Program-made: the position numbers and the translations under genes | Shown: one piece after another, positions 34,069 to 44,876 of the stretch | How the letters are laid out: every line of letters begins with the position of its first letter | Numbering within the stretch: the stretch's first letter is position 1 | Assembly (NCBI RefSeq): GCF_009928525.1 | Contig: NZ_JAABOK010000005.1 | Coordinates: 186,692-250,691, forward strand | Source: Chitinophaga solisilvae | GTDB taxonomy: Bacteria; Bacteroidota; Bacteroidia; Chitinophagales; Chitinophagaceae | Length of the DNA stretch: 64,000 bases | Reading direction: 5' to 3' | The notes under the pieces: model-generated | Told to the model about the DNA's origin: nothing | The model's database searches: none | What the model saw: only the letters and a program-made list of their open reading frames with translations

Positions 34069-34099
34069 TTTGTTATTAACACATATAGTTTTACCTTTG
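34069..34099 (+). promoter_or_regulatory. Promoter of rpsL-rpsG
   Basis: TTTG (34069-34072) and TACCTTTG (34092-34099) are 19 bases apart. The -7 region with its downstream flank, TTACCTTTGCCCTCCCAAA, is repeated almost exactly before fusA and rpsJ. Confidence 0.8.
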
Positions 34100-34166
34100 C
34101 CCTCCCAAAATCCCTTATGGGAAATTTGGATGTCATTGTAAACCGACATAAAAAACTAGGTAAAGA

Positions 34167-34547
34167 ATGCCTACTATACAACAATTAGTAAGAAAAGGAA
34201 GAGAAATTATCCGGGCTAAGTCTAAGTCCAGGGCATTAGATAGCTGCCCTCAGCGTCGTGGTGTTTGTACACGTGTGTACACAACTACGCCTAAAAAACC
34301 TAACTCCGCTTTGCGTAAAGTTGCAAAGGTGCGTTTGACCAATAAAGTTGAGGTGATTGCTTACATCCCCGGTGAAGGTCACAACCTGCAGGAGCACTCC
34401 ATCGTACTGATCCGTGGTGGAAGGGTAAAAGATTTGCCTGGTGTTCGTTACCACATCGTTCGCGGTTCCCTGGATACTGCTGGTGTGAAAGACAGAAAGC
34501 AGAGCCGTTCCAAATATGGTACTAAGAAGGAAAAGGCTAAAAAATAA
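34167..34547 (+). CDS. rpsL: 30S ribosomal protein S12
   Basis: A 126-residue S12: [40 protein letters not shown] (with the Lys of the streptomycin-sensitive PKKPNSA motif intact) and [20 protein letters not shown], then a short basic tail. S12 sits at the decoding centre. First gene of the str group, 27 bases before rpsG, with the promoter about 70 bases upstream. Confidence 0.98.
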   Translation: MPTIQQLVRKGREIIRAKSKSRALDSCPQRRGVCTRVYTTTPKKPNSALRKVAKVRLTNKVEVIAYIPGEGHNLQEHSIVLIRGGRVKDLPGVRYHIVRGSLDTAGVKDRKQSRSKYGTKKEKAKK

Positions 34548-34574
34548 TAATTAACTAGTCGTAATTTTCAATAA

Positions 34575-35042
34575 ATGAGAAAGCAAGCTGCAAAAAAATT
34601 GCCTCTGGCTCCGGATCCTAAGTTTAATGATAAGCTGGTTACCCGCTTCGTTAATAACGTTATGGAACAAGGAAAAAAGAGCATTGCCTATAAAATTTTC
34701 TACGATGCTGTGGATAAGGTAAGCCAGATGACCGGCGAAAACGGTTACGAGGTTTGGAGAAAAGCATTAAACAATGTTACTCCTGCTGTAGAAGTTAGAA
34801 GCCGCCGTATTGGTGGTGCTACCTTCCAGATTCCTGCTGAAGTTCGTCCCGATAGAAAAGTATCCCTGAGCATCAAATGGTTGGTTCGCTTCGCTGGCGA
34901 AAGAAACGGTAAGAGCATGGCTGATAAGCTGGCGAATGAAATCGTGGCAGCAAGCAAAGGTGAAGGCGCAGCATTCAAGAAGAAAGAAGATACTCACCGT
35001 ATGGCTGAAGCTAACAAAGCTTTCTCTCACTTCAGAGTATAG
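34575..35042 (+). CDS. rpsG: 30S ribosomal protein S7
   Basis: A 155-residue S7: MRKQAAKKLPLAPDPKFNDK, VTRFVNNVMEQGKKSIAYKI, TPAVEVRSRRIGGATFQIPA and KEDTHRMAEANKAFSHFRV. It binds the 3' major domain of 16S rRNA and starts assembly of the 30S head. Unlike the usual order, fusA does not follow directly: a bidirectional terminator and four leftward genes come between. Confidence 0.98.
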   Translation: MRKQAAKKLPLAPDPKFNDKLVTRFVNNVMEQGKKSIAYKIFYDAVDKVSQMTGENGYEVWRKALNNVTPAVEVRSRRIGGATFQIPAEVRPDRKVSLSIKWLVRFAGERNGKSMADKLANEIVAASKGEGAAFKKKEDTHRMAEANKAFSHFRV

Positions 35043-35073
35043 TTATAGCCCTAACAGGCAACTCAATATATTT

Positions 35074-35109
35074 GGCAAACAGTTCCTCTACGGAACTGTT
35101 TGCCTTTTT
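35074..35109. terminator. Bidirectional terminator between rpsG and the collagen-like gene
   Basis: GGCAAACAGTTCC, loop TCTAC, GGAACTGTTTGCC, then TTTTTA: perfect 13-base stem placed between convergent genes. Confidence 0.92.
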
Positions 35110-35129
35110 ATGTTTGAACGCCTGCACTG

Positions 35130-38100
35130 CTATTTTATATTCACCAACACCTTAATCACACCTGCCTCTCCGGCAAATTCCTGCAAAGCCTTACCAATCA
35201 CCTGCCCCGGCTTCACCCTATCCACATCCGCTCTCATCGCATAACCCGCTTTCCCCGAAGTAACCAGCAAATCTCCCCGGTGAACAGGGCCATTTTCATT
35301 GCATACCTTCGTTGGAATCACTCCTACCATACCCATGGGCACTTCGCCGGAAAGATCCGTTTCAATATCATGCTCGGTTAACAACAGCCCCGGTTGCGTG
35401 GCATAAACACCTGCAACCAGCGATGAATACGGCACGGAACATTTTTCTACCATCCTATCCGTATGCGTGGCTATCACCAGCACATCTCCCGGTTCATAAG
35501 CAGCCCGGTTACCGCTGACAGCAAAAGATTCCGCTACGTCTGCCCCGGAGTTCTGGGTGCCTCCGTTAAAGAATCCCCGGCCAGCCTTATTAATCCTGGC
35601 TACGTTAGTCCCCAGGCTCTGATAAACAGCAATGCTGCCGGATGCTCCCCGGTGATCCACCACCAGCACACTACCTGTCCCGTCATTTCTCATCGCTACC
35701 GCCGGATTGCTATTCGCCGTGTTGAAATTCACAAACCTGGCCGCTCTGCCCGTTCCGAAATTTGGCACCCAGCCAAAGATGGCATTACCGGAACCACTGA
35801 CGGTGGCTTCTACACCATCTCCGATATTGGTTGCACTGGCAGTAACGCCATTGCCATTACCCTGTGCTATGGCTACCAGGGCTGGCCCGTTTCCTGCCGG
35901 GTTAGACTGGTAAAATAAGCCACCAAATCCACCCGTACCGGATGACTCCCCGAATACGCCTGCCGTCCCGAAATTGGCAAACTGCGAAGTCACTACGCCA
36001 TGTACGGCCGGAGAGGTGCCCGTGGTTTTATCCACTATAAAGTAACCGGCAGTACCATTACCCACCGTTCTGCTGGTTAATACATTATTGGTATTGGATT
36101 CGTTAAATACCTGGAATACCGCGGCCTTACCGGTTCCCAGCGTAGGTACCCAGCCATATACAGCCCGGCCGGTACCCATTACGGTAGATTCTACTCCATC
36201 ACCGTCTTTGTCTACACTGGCATTAATGGCATTGCCGTTTCCTTTATTGACAGCTACCAGCGCCTTGCCATTACCCGCTGTATTACCGGCATAGAAAAAC
36301 CCCGCCATACCCCCCGTTCCGGCTGATTCCCCGAAAATGGCACTGGCGCCGAAATTGCCGAAAATGGTATTAACCTTTGCCCTGACCGCTGCGGATACGC
36401 TGTTGGTACCGGTTACTTCAAAGTAGCCGGCGCTTGCCTTCTGATAATCGCCGGGATCTCCGTTACTGGCAGTAATCGCCTCCAGTGTATTGACATCATT
36501 CGCGGTATTGAAATTTTCGAAACGTCCGGCACGTCCGGTACTGTTGTTAAGCCCTATCTGGCCTAAAACAGCTATAGCATTACCACTGGTGTTGGTAGCT
36601 ACAAAACCTCGTACGCCATAGCCGCCGCCGTCATTACGGCCCACCACAGCTCCTGCTATATCGCTGGTGGTACGGCCTACCACAGCCTCGCCTCCTCCGG
36701 AATGATCGCCTATCACGCCTGCCGCACTTATAGCTGCCGTAATACCGTGTACACCGGTATTACCGGTACTGTTCCCGAAAACCGCCTTTCCCGTACCGGT
36801 AGTGGTAGCATTTACTACTGTTCCGTTACCGGTGGTGGAGGCATTGATCACTGCGTTGTTGTTAGCACTGTTGAAAATGGCTGCCGCCATAGGTATTCCG
36901 TTGTTACTGGTAGCATTCAGTCCTGTTCCGGTATTGCTGTTGGCATATACGCCAAAGCCGTTACCGCTCGCATTACCATACACGCCCAGTCCGTTGGGGG
37001 TAGAACCATAAACTCCCCAGCCGCTGCCATTCTGAGATCCCCACACGCCTATTCCCAGCCCGCCGGTACCATTGTTAACTCCTTTTACTGCGGCGGAAAA
37101 CCCTCCGGGTGTGGCGGAGCTCACGATTCCCCTGACAGCGGCAATGTTGCTGGTAGTTACATTGGAAACCCCTTCCAGGGAGGTTCCATCACCGTTATTG
37201 GCAATGGAAAACAAGGTGGCGGCATTGTTATCAGTGGCGGAATAAGGAAGCGTTAATCCACCACCTACATTTCCGGGAGTCCATTGGGCGCCGTCAAATT
37301 TTAATACCTGGTTCAGGGCAGGAGCTACGTTGGTAACAGCTTTTCCCTGAATACCGGTTACTGTCGGACCAGGGTAGGTGCCCCCAAGATCTCCGCTGGC
37401 AGCTACACCATTGATGTTGCCCGCAGGTCCTGCCGGTCCGATAGGCCCAACTGGTCCTACTGGTCCTGCTGGTCCTGCTACGCCTGCCAGTCCCGCTGGT
37501 CCAACCGGTCCCACTGGTCCCGCTATACCTGGAGCACCTGCTGGCCCCACTGGTCCAACCGGTCCCACTGCACCAGCCGGCCCTATTGGTCCAATCGGCC
37601 CCACTGGTCCTACTGCGCCCGCGGGTCCTATTGGTCCCACAGGTCCAGCTGCTCCTGCCGGACCAGCAATTCCTGCGGGCCCTACTGCACCAGCCGGTCC
37701 TATTGGTCCCACCGGTCCAACAGCTCCTGCTGGCCCTGCAGGCCCAACAGCTCCCGGAGGACCAACCGGACCTGCTGCACCAGCTACGCCAGCCGGCCCG
37801 ATTGGACCAACAGGCCCCGCAGGTCCCACTGGTCCGATCGTACCCGCTGGCCCTACCGGTCCAACCGGCCCTGCAGCACCGGTTGGACCCGCAGGACCTG
37901 CAGGCCCCGCCGGTCCGGGATTGCCGTTAGCGGCATAAAGGGCAAAGGGGACGCTTGCCAGTGGTGATATCCCCAATACCTGATAACTGTCCGATCCCGT
38001 TGCTGCTTCTACTTTAATGAATTGATTGGCATTCGCCCACGGAACTGCACTGAAAGTACCGCTGGTAGGCGTGCCATTACCAATCTGCAGATTGAAAAGC

Positions 38101-38324
38101 CCCAGCTGATTGGTAACTGCATCATGCGTTTCCTGGTATTGTACAGGACCGGTAGCACTACCGCCAAGTACGGATATCCGGACTTTAATGCCCTGGTTCG
38201 CCAGCACAGTACCGTTGCTGTTTCTAGCTACTGCCTGATAGTTGATGCTCTTCAGCCCGTTCTGCGCATGCAGGGAAAGCGCCATGGTTAAAAAGCAGAT
38301 AAGAAGCAAGTATCTTTTTTTCAT
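35130..38324 (-). CDS. Large secreted collagen-like repeat protein
   Basis: A 1064-residue exported protein. Signal peptide [20 protein letters not shown]; an N-terminal domain (about 22-130; [20 protein letters not shown]) typical of Bacteroidota surface proteins; then some 55 uninterrupted Gly-X-Y triplets (about 132-302; [13 protein letters not shown] type) able to form a collagen triple helix; then [20 protein letters not shown], as in tail-fibre-like exoproteins; then many degenerate repeats with [19 protein letters not shown] words (about 380-910); and a C-terminal domain with [20 protein letters not shown]. No clear T9SS sorting domain ends it. Last gene of a leftward cassette with a PorV-like gene. 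An adhesive or fibrous surface role is inference. Confidence 0.9.
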   Translation of the reverse strand: MKKRYLLLICFLTMALSLHAQNGLKSINYQAVARNSNGTVLANQGIKVRISVLGGSATGPVQYQETHDAVTNQLGLFNLQIGNGTPTSGTFSAVPWANANQFIKVEAATGSDSYQVLGISPLASVPFALYAANGNPGPAGPAGPAGPTGAAGPVGPVGPAGTIGPVGPAGPVGPIGPAGVAGAAGPVGPPGAVGPAGPAGAVGPVGPIGPAGAVGPAGIAGPAGAAGPVGPIGPAGAVGPVGPIGPIGPAGAVGPVGPVGPAGAPGIAGPVGPVGPAGLAGVAGPAGPVGPVGPIGPAGPAGNINGVAASGDLGGTYPGPTVTGIQGKAVTNVAPALNQVLKFDGAQWTPGNVGGGLTLPYSATDNNAATLFSIANNGDGTSLEGVSNVTTSNIAAVRGIVSSATPGGFSAAVKGVNNGTGGLGIGVWGSQNGSGWGVYGSTPNGLGVYGNASGNGFGVYANSNTGTGLNATSNNGIPMAAAIFNSANNNAVINASTTGNGTVVNATTTGTGKAVFGNSTGNTGVHGITAAISAAGVIGDHSGGGEAVVGRTTSDIAGAVVGRNDGGGYGVRGFVATNTSGNAIAVLGQIGLNNSTGRAGRFENFNTANDVNTLEAITASNGDPGDYQKASAGYFEVTGTNSVSAAVRAKVNTIFGNFGASAIFGESAGTGGMAGFFYAGNTAGNGKALVAVNKGNGNAINASVDKDGDGVESTVMGTGRAVYGWVPTLGTGKAAVFQVFNESNTNNVLTSRTVGNGTAGYFIVDKTTGTSPAVHGVVTSQFANFGTAGVFGESSGTGGFGGLFYQSNPAGNGPALVAIAQGNGNGVTASATNIGDGVEATVSGSGNAIFGWVPNFGTGRAARFVNFNTANSNPAVAMRNDGTGSVLVVDHRGASGSIAVYQSLGTNVARINKAGRGFFNGGTQNSGADVAESFAVSGNRAAYEPGDVLVIATHTDRMVEKCSVPYSSLVAGVYATQPGLLLTEHDIETDLSGEVPMGMVGVIPTKVCNENGPVHRGDLLVTSGKAGYAMRADVDRVKPGQVIGKALQEFAGEAGVIKVLVNIK

Positions 38325-38346
38325 AGTAGATGTTTTTATGGTACTG

Positions 38347-38739
38347 TTATGGTTTTTGTTTTACAGAGGCTTGTTTTTCAGGAAGCGTGGCCTGCTCTAT
38401 GGTATGCTTTTCAGGGCCGGGTACAGGTGGTTGCTTGGCCGCCGCTTCCGCCTGGGAAAAATCTGAAGGAGCCTGCTGTCTGCCGCCGGCAGCAGCTGCA
38501 CGTTGCATTTTTCCTGCTACGGCAGTGGAATGCGCTTTATAGCCAGGGAAAAAATATTCCATCAGAGATTTACCCCGGAATTGCGCCGCCGCCTCACTGG
38601 CTGGCTTTTGCTGTTCATTGTTCTTCAGCTGCTGATATTCCTGCTGGAGATTGGGAAACAATACCCGGCCCTCTTTTTCCTGTGCGCGGGCTGCAAGGGT
38701 ACACAGCACCAGGGTGACAGATAGCATGATTAGTTTCAT
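38347..38739 (-). CDS. Small secreted Gln/Ala-rich protein
   Basis: A 130-residue protein with a signal peptide ([19 protein letters not shown]). The mature part is polar and low in complexity ([40 protein letters not shown]), probably disordered or helical. No family recognised. It lies 22 bases before the collagen-like gene and may serve its export or anchoring, inferred from position only. Confidence 0.7.
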   Translation of the reverse strand: MKLIMLSVTLVLCTLAARAQEKEGRVLFPNLQQEYQQLKNNEQQKPASEAAAQFRGKSLMEYFFPGYKAHSTAVAGKMQRAAAAGGRQQAPSDFSQAEAAAKQPPVPGPEKHTIEQATLPEKQASVKQKP

Positions 38740-38799
38740 ATAGTTGATTTAAGGAGAGGTAAAGAATAGGCCATGCCGGCCGTTTTATCTGAATAGCTG

Positions 38800-39978
38800 T
38801 TATTCTTCCGGCCTGTTTTCGGTATTGCCGCCTATGTTGAAAACGAGCGAGAATTTCAGGGTGCGTCGTTGACGTAAGCTGCCATCAGTAGGGCTTACAA
38901 AGGCTACATCCAGCTCCATACCGGAAAACCGGACACCCATACCTGCGGAAAAATGTTGCCGGTAGCCCTTATTGGGATGCTCGTAGAAATAACCGGTTCT
39001 CAGGAAAAAGGCCTGCTTGTAGGCATATTCTATTCCTACGCCGGCAGTAAATTCCCGTATCTCTTCCTGAAAGCCATCCGGGGCATCTCCAAAAGAAGAA
39101 AAGATGGCCGCCACCACCCCCCGGTTGGGATCTTTCCCTTTCAGTATCCGGTTGGTTTCTATGCCGTTGGAATCCAGCGCATAAACAGGAGGAGTGGGTA
39201 CGAGCAGTTTGTTGATATCTGCAGAAATGGTGAACTCATGTTCGTTGGTATGAACAAACGTATAACCGCCGCCGATACGCAGGCTCATAGGCAGAAAACT
39301 CTTGCGGGTATTATCATCCGTGTATTGCAGCTTGGTGCCTATATTCGTCAGGCTGACGCCAAAGCAATACCTGTTGCCGAAATCCAGTTTATCTGCCGAA
39401 TTCTGGTAATAATAACCCACATCTCCCGCTACTGCAGATGCCGGCTTCTGCTGAAGGCCGTTGAAGGAGCCTTCTCCCAGCTGACTGCGGATATACCGCA
39501 TGGAAATGGCCAGCGACATATGGTTCCCCAGCTTACGCGCATAAGAGGCGTCTACGGCAAATTCTTTCGGTGTGTAATCCTGCAGAATAGTACCGTTGTC
39601 ATCCCTGAAGGTAACCTGCCCGTATTTGAAGTATTTCATGGAAATACCCACGCCCTCCCTGCTGTTCCAGTTTTTGTAGGCAGATACATACGCCATGTTG
39701 GATTGGTTGCTGTTGAGTTCCCACATCCAGGGAGAATAATTGGCGCTGACGCCCCAGTCGCCGGCAAAAACTATTTTGGCGGCATTGGAAAACAAAGCGT
39801 TCGGATCAGGCGCCAGCCCCGTGGTGGCGTCGCCTGTACCGCTGCTCCTGGCGTCCGGATTAATCAGCAGAAAACTGGCGCCGATGTTAGGCGCTTTCTG
39901 CCCGGCTTTCTGGCCGTACAGCGGGCGCTCACAGAGCAGTAAACCAGTAAGTAGTAAAAGTGTGTAACCGTGTTTCAT
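38800..39978 (-). CDS. PorV/LptO-like type IX secretion outer-membrane protein
   Basis: A 392-residue outer-membrane beta-barrel with a signal peptide (MKHGYTLLLLTGLLLCERPL). ASFLLINPDARSSGTGDATT and NALFSNAAKIVFAGDWGVSA, then YSPWMWELNSNQSNMAYVSA, are the PorV pattern; the terminal strand is LKFSLVFNIGG. PorV is a FadL-family barrel that brings T9SS cargo to the attachment complex. This copy is in a cassette with a T9SS-sorted protein and a collagen-like exoprotein, so it may be a dedicated paralogue; whether another PorV exists in the genome cannot be seen here. Confidence 0.88.
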   Translation of the reverse strand: MKHGYTLLLLTGLLLCERPLYGQKAGQKAPNIGASFLLINPDARSSGTGDATTGLAPDPNALFSNAAKIVFAGDWGVSANYSPWMWELNSNQSNMAYVSAYKNWNSREGVGISMKYFKYGQVTFRDDNGTILQDYTPKEFAVDASYARKLGNHMSLAISMRYIRSQLGEGSFNGLQQKPASAVAGDVGYYYQNSADKLDFGNRYCFGVSLTNIGTKLQYTDDNTRKSFLPMSLRIGGGYTFVHTNEHEFTISADINKLLVPTPPVYALDSNGIETNRILKGKDPNRGVVAAIFSSFGDAPDGFQEEIREFTAGVGIEYAYKQAFFLRTGYFYEHPNKGYRQHFSAGMGVRFSGMELDVAFVSPTDGSLRQRRTLKFSLVFNIGGNTENRPEE

Positions 39979-40014
39979 GTTTTCGGCATTTAAGAGGTGA
40001 GAGGGCAGCTACGG

Positions 40015-40521
40015 CTATTGTACAATGAGCTTTTCATAATAAATGCTGGAACCGACTTTCAACATGACCGTGTAAATGCCTGCTGCGAAATGATTGACAG
40101 GAAGTACTACCGTAGTTTTACCCACACCCAGCCGGATAACCTGGGAGTGCAGCGTTTGCCCTGCCGTATTAATTACCTGGATAGTGGTGGTTGCCTCCAG
40201 CAACAGATCAAACTGAATCTTTGCATTGGATACCGCCGGATTGGGGAAAATGAGGTAACTCTTTACCGGACTGGCTCCGGGAGCCAGCGGCGGCAGTTCT
40301 TCCGGCTGCTGAAAGCCCTGCGTCAGCAATAAACGGCCATCGGAAATGGTCTGTACAACGCTTTCTCCGATGGTGTACTGAATGCGGGTGCCATTGACGA
40401 CCCCGCTGCCGCCATTGCTGGCTGTTACCTGCCGGTTGAGAATCAGTTGTGCATGCGCTGTAAGGCACAGCAAGGTGAGCGCACATAGCGCCAGGATGCA
40501 CTTGGGGAGAATGCACTTCAT
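40015..40521 (-). CDS. Small T9SS type A sorting-domain protein
   Basis: A 168-residue exported protein: signal (LALCALTLLCLTAHA), a short beta domain (RQVTASNGGSGVVNGTRIQY, TQGFQQPEELPP), then a complete type A sorting domain from about residue 90: YLIFPNPAVSNAKIQFDLL, VINTAGQTLHSQVI and AGIYTVMLKVGSSIYYEKL, ending IVQ. Such domains direct proteins through the type IX system to the surface. It is the first gene of the leftward cassette, 36 bases before the PorV-like gene. Confidence 0.9.
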   Translation of the reverse strand: MKCILPKCILALCALTLLCLTAHAQLILNRQVTASNGGSGVVNGTRIQYTIGESVVQTISDGRLLLTQGFQQPEELPPLAPGASPVKSYLIFPNPAVSNAKIQFDLLLEATTTIQVINTAGQTLHSQVIRLGVGKTTVVLPVNHFAAGIYTVMLKVGSSIYYEKLIVQ

Positions 40522-41019
40522 AAAAGATAGGTTGATTTGATATGTTAATACACTATTTCGCTACAATTAGTCGTGATATGTAGTCAGGTAGTAAACAATA
40601 AGATGAGTGGGAGCGTATTATTGTTTCATGCATGCTCTGTCTGTATTTTCAGAAGATCGCGCTACCGTAGATTTTCAATCAGGCTATGGTGTCCTACACG
40701 GGGCTGATACATCAATAACAATATCAAAGTAATTTAGGTTGGGTAGTGCGCTCAGATTTACTTATTACCACTAATTTGAAGGATTTGAAAACAAAAGAAA
40801 AAGGATATTTAGCTATCGGCAGTATTTGATGAAAAAACGGCTGATACAGCGCCAAAACTGGTTATGAGCACCATTATTCATGCAGTAATAGTTTAATGTG
40901 AAAAAGGGCGCTGTTTGTTAAAAAGAAATAACATAATGGCAATCTGAACTCGTTTTATTTATTGTAATAAAAAGATTACCTTTGCCCCCCAAATTGCATT
41001 ATTTAGTCATTTTAATATT
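40522..41019. other. Divergent region between the T9SS cassette and fusA
   Basis: No gene. It holds the fusA promoter at its right end. The rest is AT-rich and shows no long repeat. Confidence 0.5.
40977..40984 (+). promoter_or_regulatory. Promoter -7 box of fusA
   Basis: TACCTTTG within TTACCTTTGCCCCCCAAATT, 36 bases before the fusA ATG. It is nearly identical to the rpsL and rpsJ promoters. The -33 element is weak (TTTT near 40953). Confidence 0.75.
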
Positions 41020-43164
41020 ATGGCAGACTTAAAATTTCAAAGGAACTTTGGTATTGCGGCGCACATTGATGCGGGTAAAACCACTACCACAGAGCGTATC
41101 CTGTATTACACAGGTAAATCCCACAAAATTGGTGAGGTACACGAGGGTGCTGCTACCATGGACTGGATGGCACAGGAGCAGGAAAGAGGTATTACCATCA
41201 CATCTGCTGCTACCACTTGTTTTTGGAATTTCCCAACTTTACAGGGTAAAGCTCAACCTGATACAAAACAATATAAATTTAACATCATCGATACCCCGGG
41301 TCACGTGGACTTTACCGTTGAGGTAGAGCGTTCCCTCCGTGTACTCGATGGTCTGGTGGCCCTGTTCTGCGCCGTATCCGGTGTTGAACCTCAGTCTGAA
41401 ACCGTTTGGCGCCAGGCTAACCGCTACCGTGTACCACGTATCGGTTTCGTAAATAAAATGGACCGTTCCGGTGCTGACTTCCTGAACGTAGTTAAACAGG
41501 TGAAAGAAATGCTGGGTGCTAACCCCGTTCCTCTGACCCTGCCAATCGGTGCGGAAGATTCTTTCAAAGGTGTGGTTGATCTGATCACCATGAAAGGTAT
41601 CATCTGGGACGAAGAAGGTAAAGGTGCTACTTACCAGGAAATCGACATTCCTGCCGATATGAAAGAAGAGGCAGAAGAATGGAGAGCTAAACTGGTAGAA
41701 GCAGTTGCTGAATACGACGATACCCTGATGGAGAAATTCTTCGAAGATCCTAACTCTATCTCCGAAGCAGAAATCCACGAAGCTATCCGTAAAGCTACCA
41801 TCGATATCGCTATCATCCCGATGATGTGCGGTTCTTCCTTCAAAAACAAAGGTGTTCAGAAAATGCTGGATGCGGTTTGCCGTTACCTGCCTTCTCCAAT
41901 GGACATCGAAGCGGTAAAAGGTACCAATCCTGACACCGGTGATGAAATTCTCCGTAAACCAGATGCAAAAGAACCATTTGCTGCACTGGCTTTCAAAATC
42001 ATGACTGATCCTTTCGTAGGTCGTCTGGCGTTCTTCCGGGCCTATTCCGGTCACCTGGATTCAGGTTCTTATGTACTGAACACCCGTACCGGTAAAAACG
42101 AGCGTATCAGCCGTATCATGCAGATGCACGCTAACAAGCAGAACCCTATCGATTTCATCGAAGCTGGTGATATCGGTGCTGCTGTTGGTTTTAAAGATAT
42201 CAAAACAGGTGACACCCTGTGCGATGAAAACCACCCGATCATCCTGGAAGTAATGACTTTCCCGGAGCCGGTTATCAGTATCGCCATCGAGCCTAAAACT
42301 CAGGCAGACGTTGATAAAATGGGTATGGCCATCGCTAAACTGGTAGAAGAAGATCCTACCCTGAAAGCGAAAACTGACGAAGAAACCGGTCAGACTATCC
42401 TCAGCGGTATGGGTGAGCTTCACCTCGAAATCATCGTTGACCGTATGCGTCGCGAATTCAAGGTAGAAGTTAACCAGGGTGCTCCGCAAGTTGCTTACAA
42501 AGAAGCACTGACTACCAAAGTTGAACACCGTGAGGTATTCAAGAAACAAACCGGTGGTCGTGGTAAATTCGCGGATATCCAGGTTGAAATCGGACCTGCT
42601 GAAGCAGAATGGTTGAAAGAGAACGAAGGTAAATCCCTGCAGTTCATCAACGATATCTTCGGTGGTGCTATTCCGAAAGAGTTCATTCCTTCCGTACAGA
42701 AAGGTTTCGAACAGTCCCTCAGCCAGGGTGTACTCGCTAACTTCCCGCTGGTGAACCTGAGAGTTCGTCTGTTTGACGGATCTTTCCACCAGGTGGATTC
42801 CGACGCAATGTCCTTCGAGCTTTGCGCCAAACAAGCCTTCCGTGAAGCTGCCCGTAAAGCTAAACCAGTACTGCTGGAGCCAATCATGAAAGTAGAAGTA
42901 CAAACTCCGGATCAATACATGGGTGATGTTACAGGTGACCTGAACCGTCGTCGTGGTATGCTGGAAGGTATGGATGCTAAGAATGGTGTACAGGTAATCA
43001 AAGCTAAAGTTCCGCTGAGCGAAATGTTCGGTTACGTAACACAGCTGCGTTCACTGTCTTCCGGCCGTGCAAGCTCCATCATGGAATTCTCTCACTACGC
43101 TCCGGCTCCGAACAACGTTGCTGAAGAAGTGATAGCGAAAGTAAAAGGTAAAGTAAACGCCTAA
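41020..43164 (+). CDS. fusA: Elongation factor G
   Basis: A 714-residue translational GTPase. G1 [20 protein letters not shown], switch I with [18 protein letters not shown]3 [20 protein letters not shown] and G4 [20 protein letters not shown] are intact, followed by the EF-G domains II-V ([40 protein letters not shown], the domain IV tip and start of [21 protein letters not shown]). It drives translocation on the ribosome. It is detached from rpsG by 6 kb and from rpsJ by 8.3 kb and forms a single-gene transcript with its own promoter and terminator. Confidence 0.98.
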   Translation: MADLKFQRNFGIAAHIDAGKTTTTERILYYTGKSHKIGEVHEGAATMDWMAQEQERGITITSAATTCFWNFPTLQGKAQPDTKQYKFNIIDTPGHVDFTVEVERSLRVLDGLVALFCAVSGVEPQSETVWRQANRYRVPRIGFVNKMDRSGADFLNVVKQVKEMLGANPVPLTLPIGAEDSFKGVVDLITMKGIIWDEEGKGATYQEIDIPADMKEEAEEWRAKLVEAVAEYDDTLMEKFFEDPNSISEAEIHEAIRKATIDIAIIPMMCGSSFKNKGVQKMLDAVCRYLPSPMDIEAVKGTNPDTGDEILRKPDAKEPFAALAFKIMTDPFVGRLAFFRAYSGHLDSGSYVLNTRTGKNERISRIMQMHANKQNPIDFIEAGDIGAAVGFKDIKTGDTLCDENHPIILEVMTFPEPVISIAIEPKTQADVDKMGMAIAKLVEEDPTLKAKTDEETGQTILSGMGELHLEIIVDRMRREFKVEVNQGAPQVAYKEALTTKVEHREVFKKQTGGRGKFADIQVEIGPAEAEWLKENEGKSLQFINDIFGGAIPKEFIPSVQKGFEQSLSQGVLANFPLVNLRVRLFDGSFHQVDSDAMSFELCAKQAFREAARKAKPVLLEPIMKVEVQTPDQYMGDVTGDLNRRRGMLEGMDAKNGVQVIKAKVPLSEMFGYVTQLRSLSSGRASSIMEFSHYAPAPNNVAEEVIAKVKGKVNA

Positions 43165-43185
43165 TACAGATTCTTCCAAATAACT

Positions 43186-43221
43186 AAAGGGTTGTTCTGA
43201 TAAACAGAACAACCCTTTTTT
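43186..43221 (+). terminator. Terminator of fusA
   Basis: AAAGGGTTGTTCTG, loop ATAAA, CAGAACAACCC and TTTTTT: perfect stem 22 bases after fusA. Confidence 0.95.
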
Positions 43222-43311
43222 CTTACATGAACATGCTATTGCCGGTATGCCGATTTTCTATAAATTGAGTACAGATAACCTATAACTGAAATGTACTTTT
43301 GCCAATGCCGG

Positions 43312-43336
43312 GGTCCTGATTTTCAGGGCCTTTTTT
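43312..43336 (+). terminator. Second hairpin with T-run downstream of fusA
   Basis: GGTCCTGA TTT TCAGGGCC followed by TTTTTT; one G-T pair. It may be a back-up terminator or the end of a short transcript. Confidence 0.5.
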
Positions 43337-43554
43337 ATGTCTCGTTAATAATTGTTACAACACCTATATTTTTTTCATATTAACTAGGGGGTGGCCGCCC
43401 TTTTCCCGTCAATACTATAGAAATGCGAACTGTAGATTTTTTTGCTCTATACTGATAGCCGCATTAAACCAGACATGTGTTTGAATTTATACACACCTCC
43501 TGCAACTGTTATAATTAGACGGGAATACAGGTTATACCTGCTTCCGGCACTGAT

Positions 43555-43598
43555 GTGATTCTGCCCCGAAGGAACCCTTTGTTCCCGGGTAGAATCAC
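43555..43598. promoter_or_regulatory. Two-tier hairpin upstream of the glycosyltransferase operon
   Basis: GTGATTCTGCCC and GGGTAGAATCAC pair at 11 of 12 positions, enclosing a second stem GGAAC/GTTCC. No T-run follows. It ends 76 bases before the GT87-like gene and may lie in its leader. Confidence 0.5.
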
Positions 43599-43674
43599 TG
43601 ACAAAAAACACATGATGGAACAGGCAGCAACAGGTATAGGCAACATATCCGGCCTGGAAATGTAGTATATATAA

Positions 43675-44868
43675 ATGGCCAAAGACCTTATGAATTTTTT
43701 ATTTGCTGAGTTTAAGATCTTTAAAAGTTGGAAAATTTCTATACCGGTATTACTGTGGTTTTTATTGGCATTTATTGCCGGATTGGCTGAAGTACTGCAC
43801 CATTCCTTTAATAATTACCTCATTTTCCGGCAGGTGTTCTGGCACACCCTGGCACAAACGAACCTGTATTCACCATATCCTGCTGAATATGCAGATATTA
43901 ATCATTACGGCCCCGTTTTCAGCGTTGTCATAGCTCCTTTTGCAGTATTACCCGACTGGCTGGGCGTTATCGCCTGGAACCTCGTGAATGCTGCCGTTTT
44001 ACTGCTGGCTATTAAAATGTTACCGCTGTCACGCAAGAACATTTTAATCATCCTGCTCATCAGCCTCGTGGATATGATGTCCGCGGCTCATAACGTGCAA
44101 TTCAACGCAATGACCGCTGCCTTCATCATCCTGGCTTTTGTTTTTGTTGAAAGAGAAAGGGATATCTGGGCAACCTTCTTTATAGTACTGGGTTTCCTGA
44201 TAAAATTATATCCGATCGCCGCTATTGTATTCTTCCTGTTCTCAAAACACCGGGTCAGGTTTATATGCTACGGCTTCATGTGGCTGGCAGTGCTCTTTTG
44301 TCTGCCGATGATCTTTTCCTCGCCGGATTTCATTATCCGGTCTTATGCCGACTGGTATCACGCTCTCAGTGATAAGGTCGTGGAAAACGTCAGCAGCCTG
44401 AGCCATACCCATATGCAGGATATATGTGTGATGGGAATCATCCGCCGCACCTTTCAGACAACGTCGTTTAACGACCTGTATGTACTGGTGCCGGCAGTTG
44501 CCATTTTCGCGTGGCCGCTGTTACGGATTTCCCAGTACGCCAACACGGCCTACCGCCTCCGTTACCTGGCCCTCGTGCTCATTTCGGTGGTCATTTTCAG
44601 CGACTCGGCAGAATCTGCCACCTATGTGATCGCAATGACAGGAGTAGGTATCTGGTATGTGCTGGAACAACAAAAAACACCCTGGGTGATAGGAGTACTC
44701 GTTTTTGCCATCTTCGTTACAAGTTTGTCAACAACAGATCTCTGCCCGCCCTATATAAAAATACATATTATACGGGCTTTTGCCCTGAAAGCGCTGCCCT
44801 GCCTGCTGGTATGGCTGCTCCTGATTAAAGACGTGGCTTTCGGTAAAAATCTGCCTGATAAAATTTAG
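43675..44868 (+). CDS. GT87-like polyprenyl-sugar mannosyltransferase-type membrane protein
   Basis: A 397-residue protein with about ten membrane segments (for example ISIPVLLWFLLAFIAGLAEV, WLGVIAWNLVNAAVLLLAIK, LYVLVPAVAIFAWPLL). NNYLIFRQVFWHTLAQTNLY and PYPAEYADINHYGPVFSVVI form the first extracytoplasmic loop, where GT-C enzymes of the GT87/DUF2029 family keep their acidic catalytic residue, and FLIKLYPIAAIVFFLF is typical of that family. It should use a lipid-linked sugar at the outer face of the membrane. The next gene, 8 bases away, encodes a GtrB-like GT2 enzyme that could supply the lipid-linked donor. Confidence 0.8.
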   Translation: MAKDLMNFLFAEFKIFKSWKISIPVLLWFLLAFIAGLAEVLHHSFNNYLIFRQVFWHTLAQTNLYSPYPAEYADINHYGPVFSVVIAPFAVLPDWLGVIAWNLVNAAVLLLAIKMLPLSRKNILIILLISLVDMMSAAHNVQFNAMTAAFIILAFVFVERERDIWATFFIVLGFLIKLYPIAAIVFFLFSKHRVRFICYGFMWLAVLFCLPMIFSSPDFIIRSYADWYHALSDKVVENVSSLSHTHMQDICVMGIIRRTFQTTSFNDLYVLVPAVAIFAWPLLRISQYANTAYRLRYLALVLISVVIFSDSAESATYVIAMTGVGIWYVLEQQKTPWVIGVLVFAIFVTSLSTTDLCPPYIKIHIIRAFALKALPCLLVWLLLIKDVAFGKNLPDKI

Positions 44869-44876
44869 CGTATAAG

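Larger units (their letters stand above)
43222..43674. other. Intergenic region between fusA and the glycosyltransferase block
   Basis: About 450 bases without a gene, containing the second terminator-like hairpin and the two-tier hairpin given separately. Confidence 0.5.

Noticed and set aside
37378..37938. Rightward 186-codon frame of Pro/Gly/Thr repeats
   Set aside because: It is the complement of the collagen Gly-X-Y repeat; GC-rich triplet repeats open all frames. The leftward frame has a signal peptide and flanking domains.
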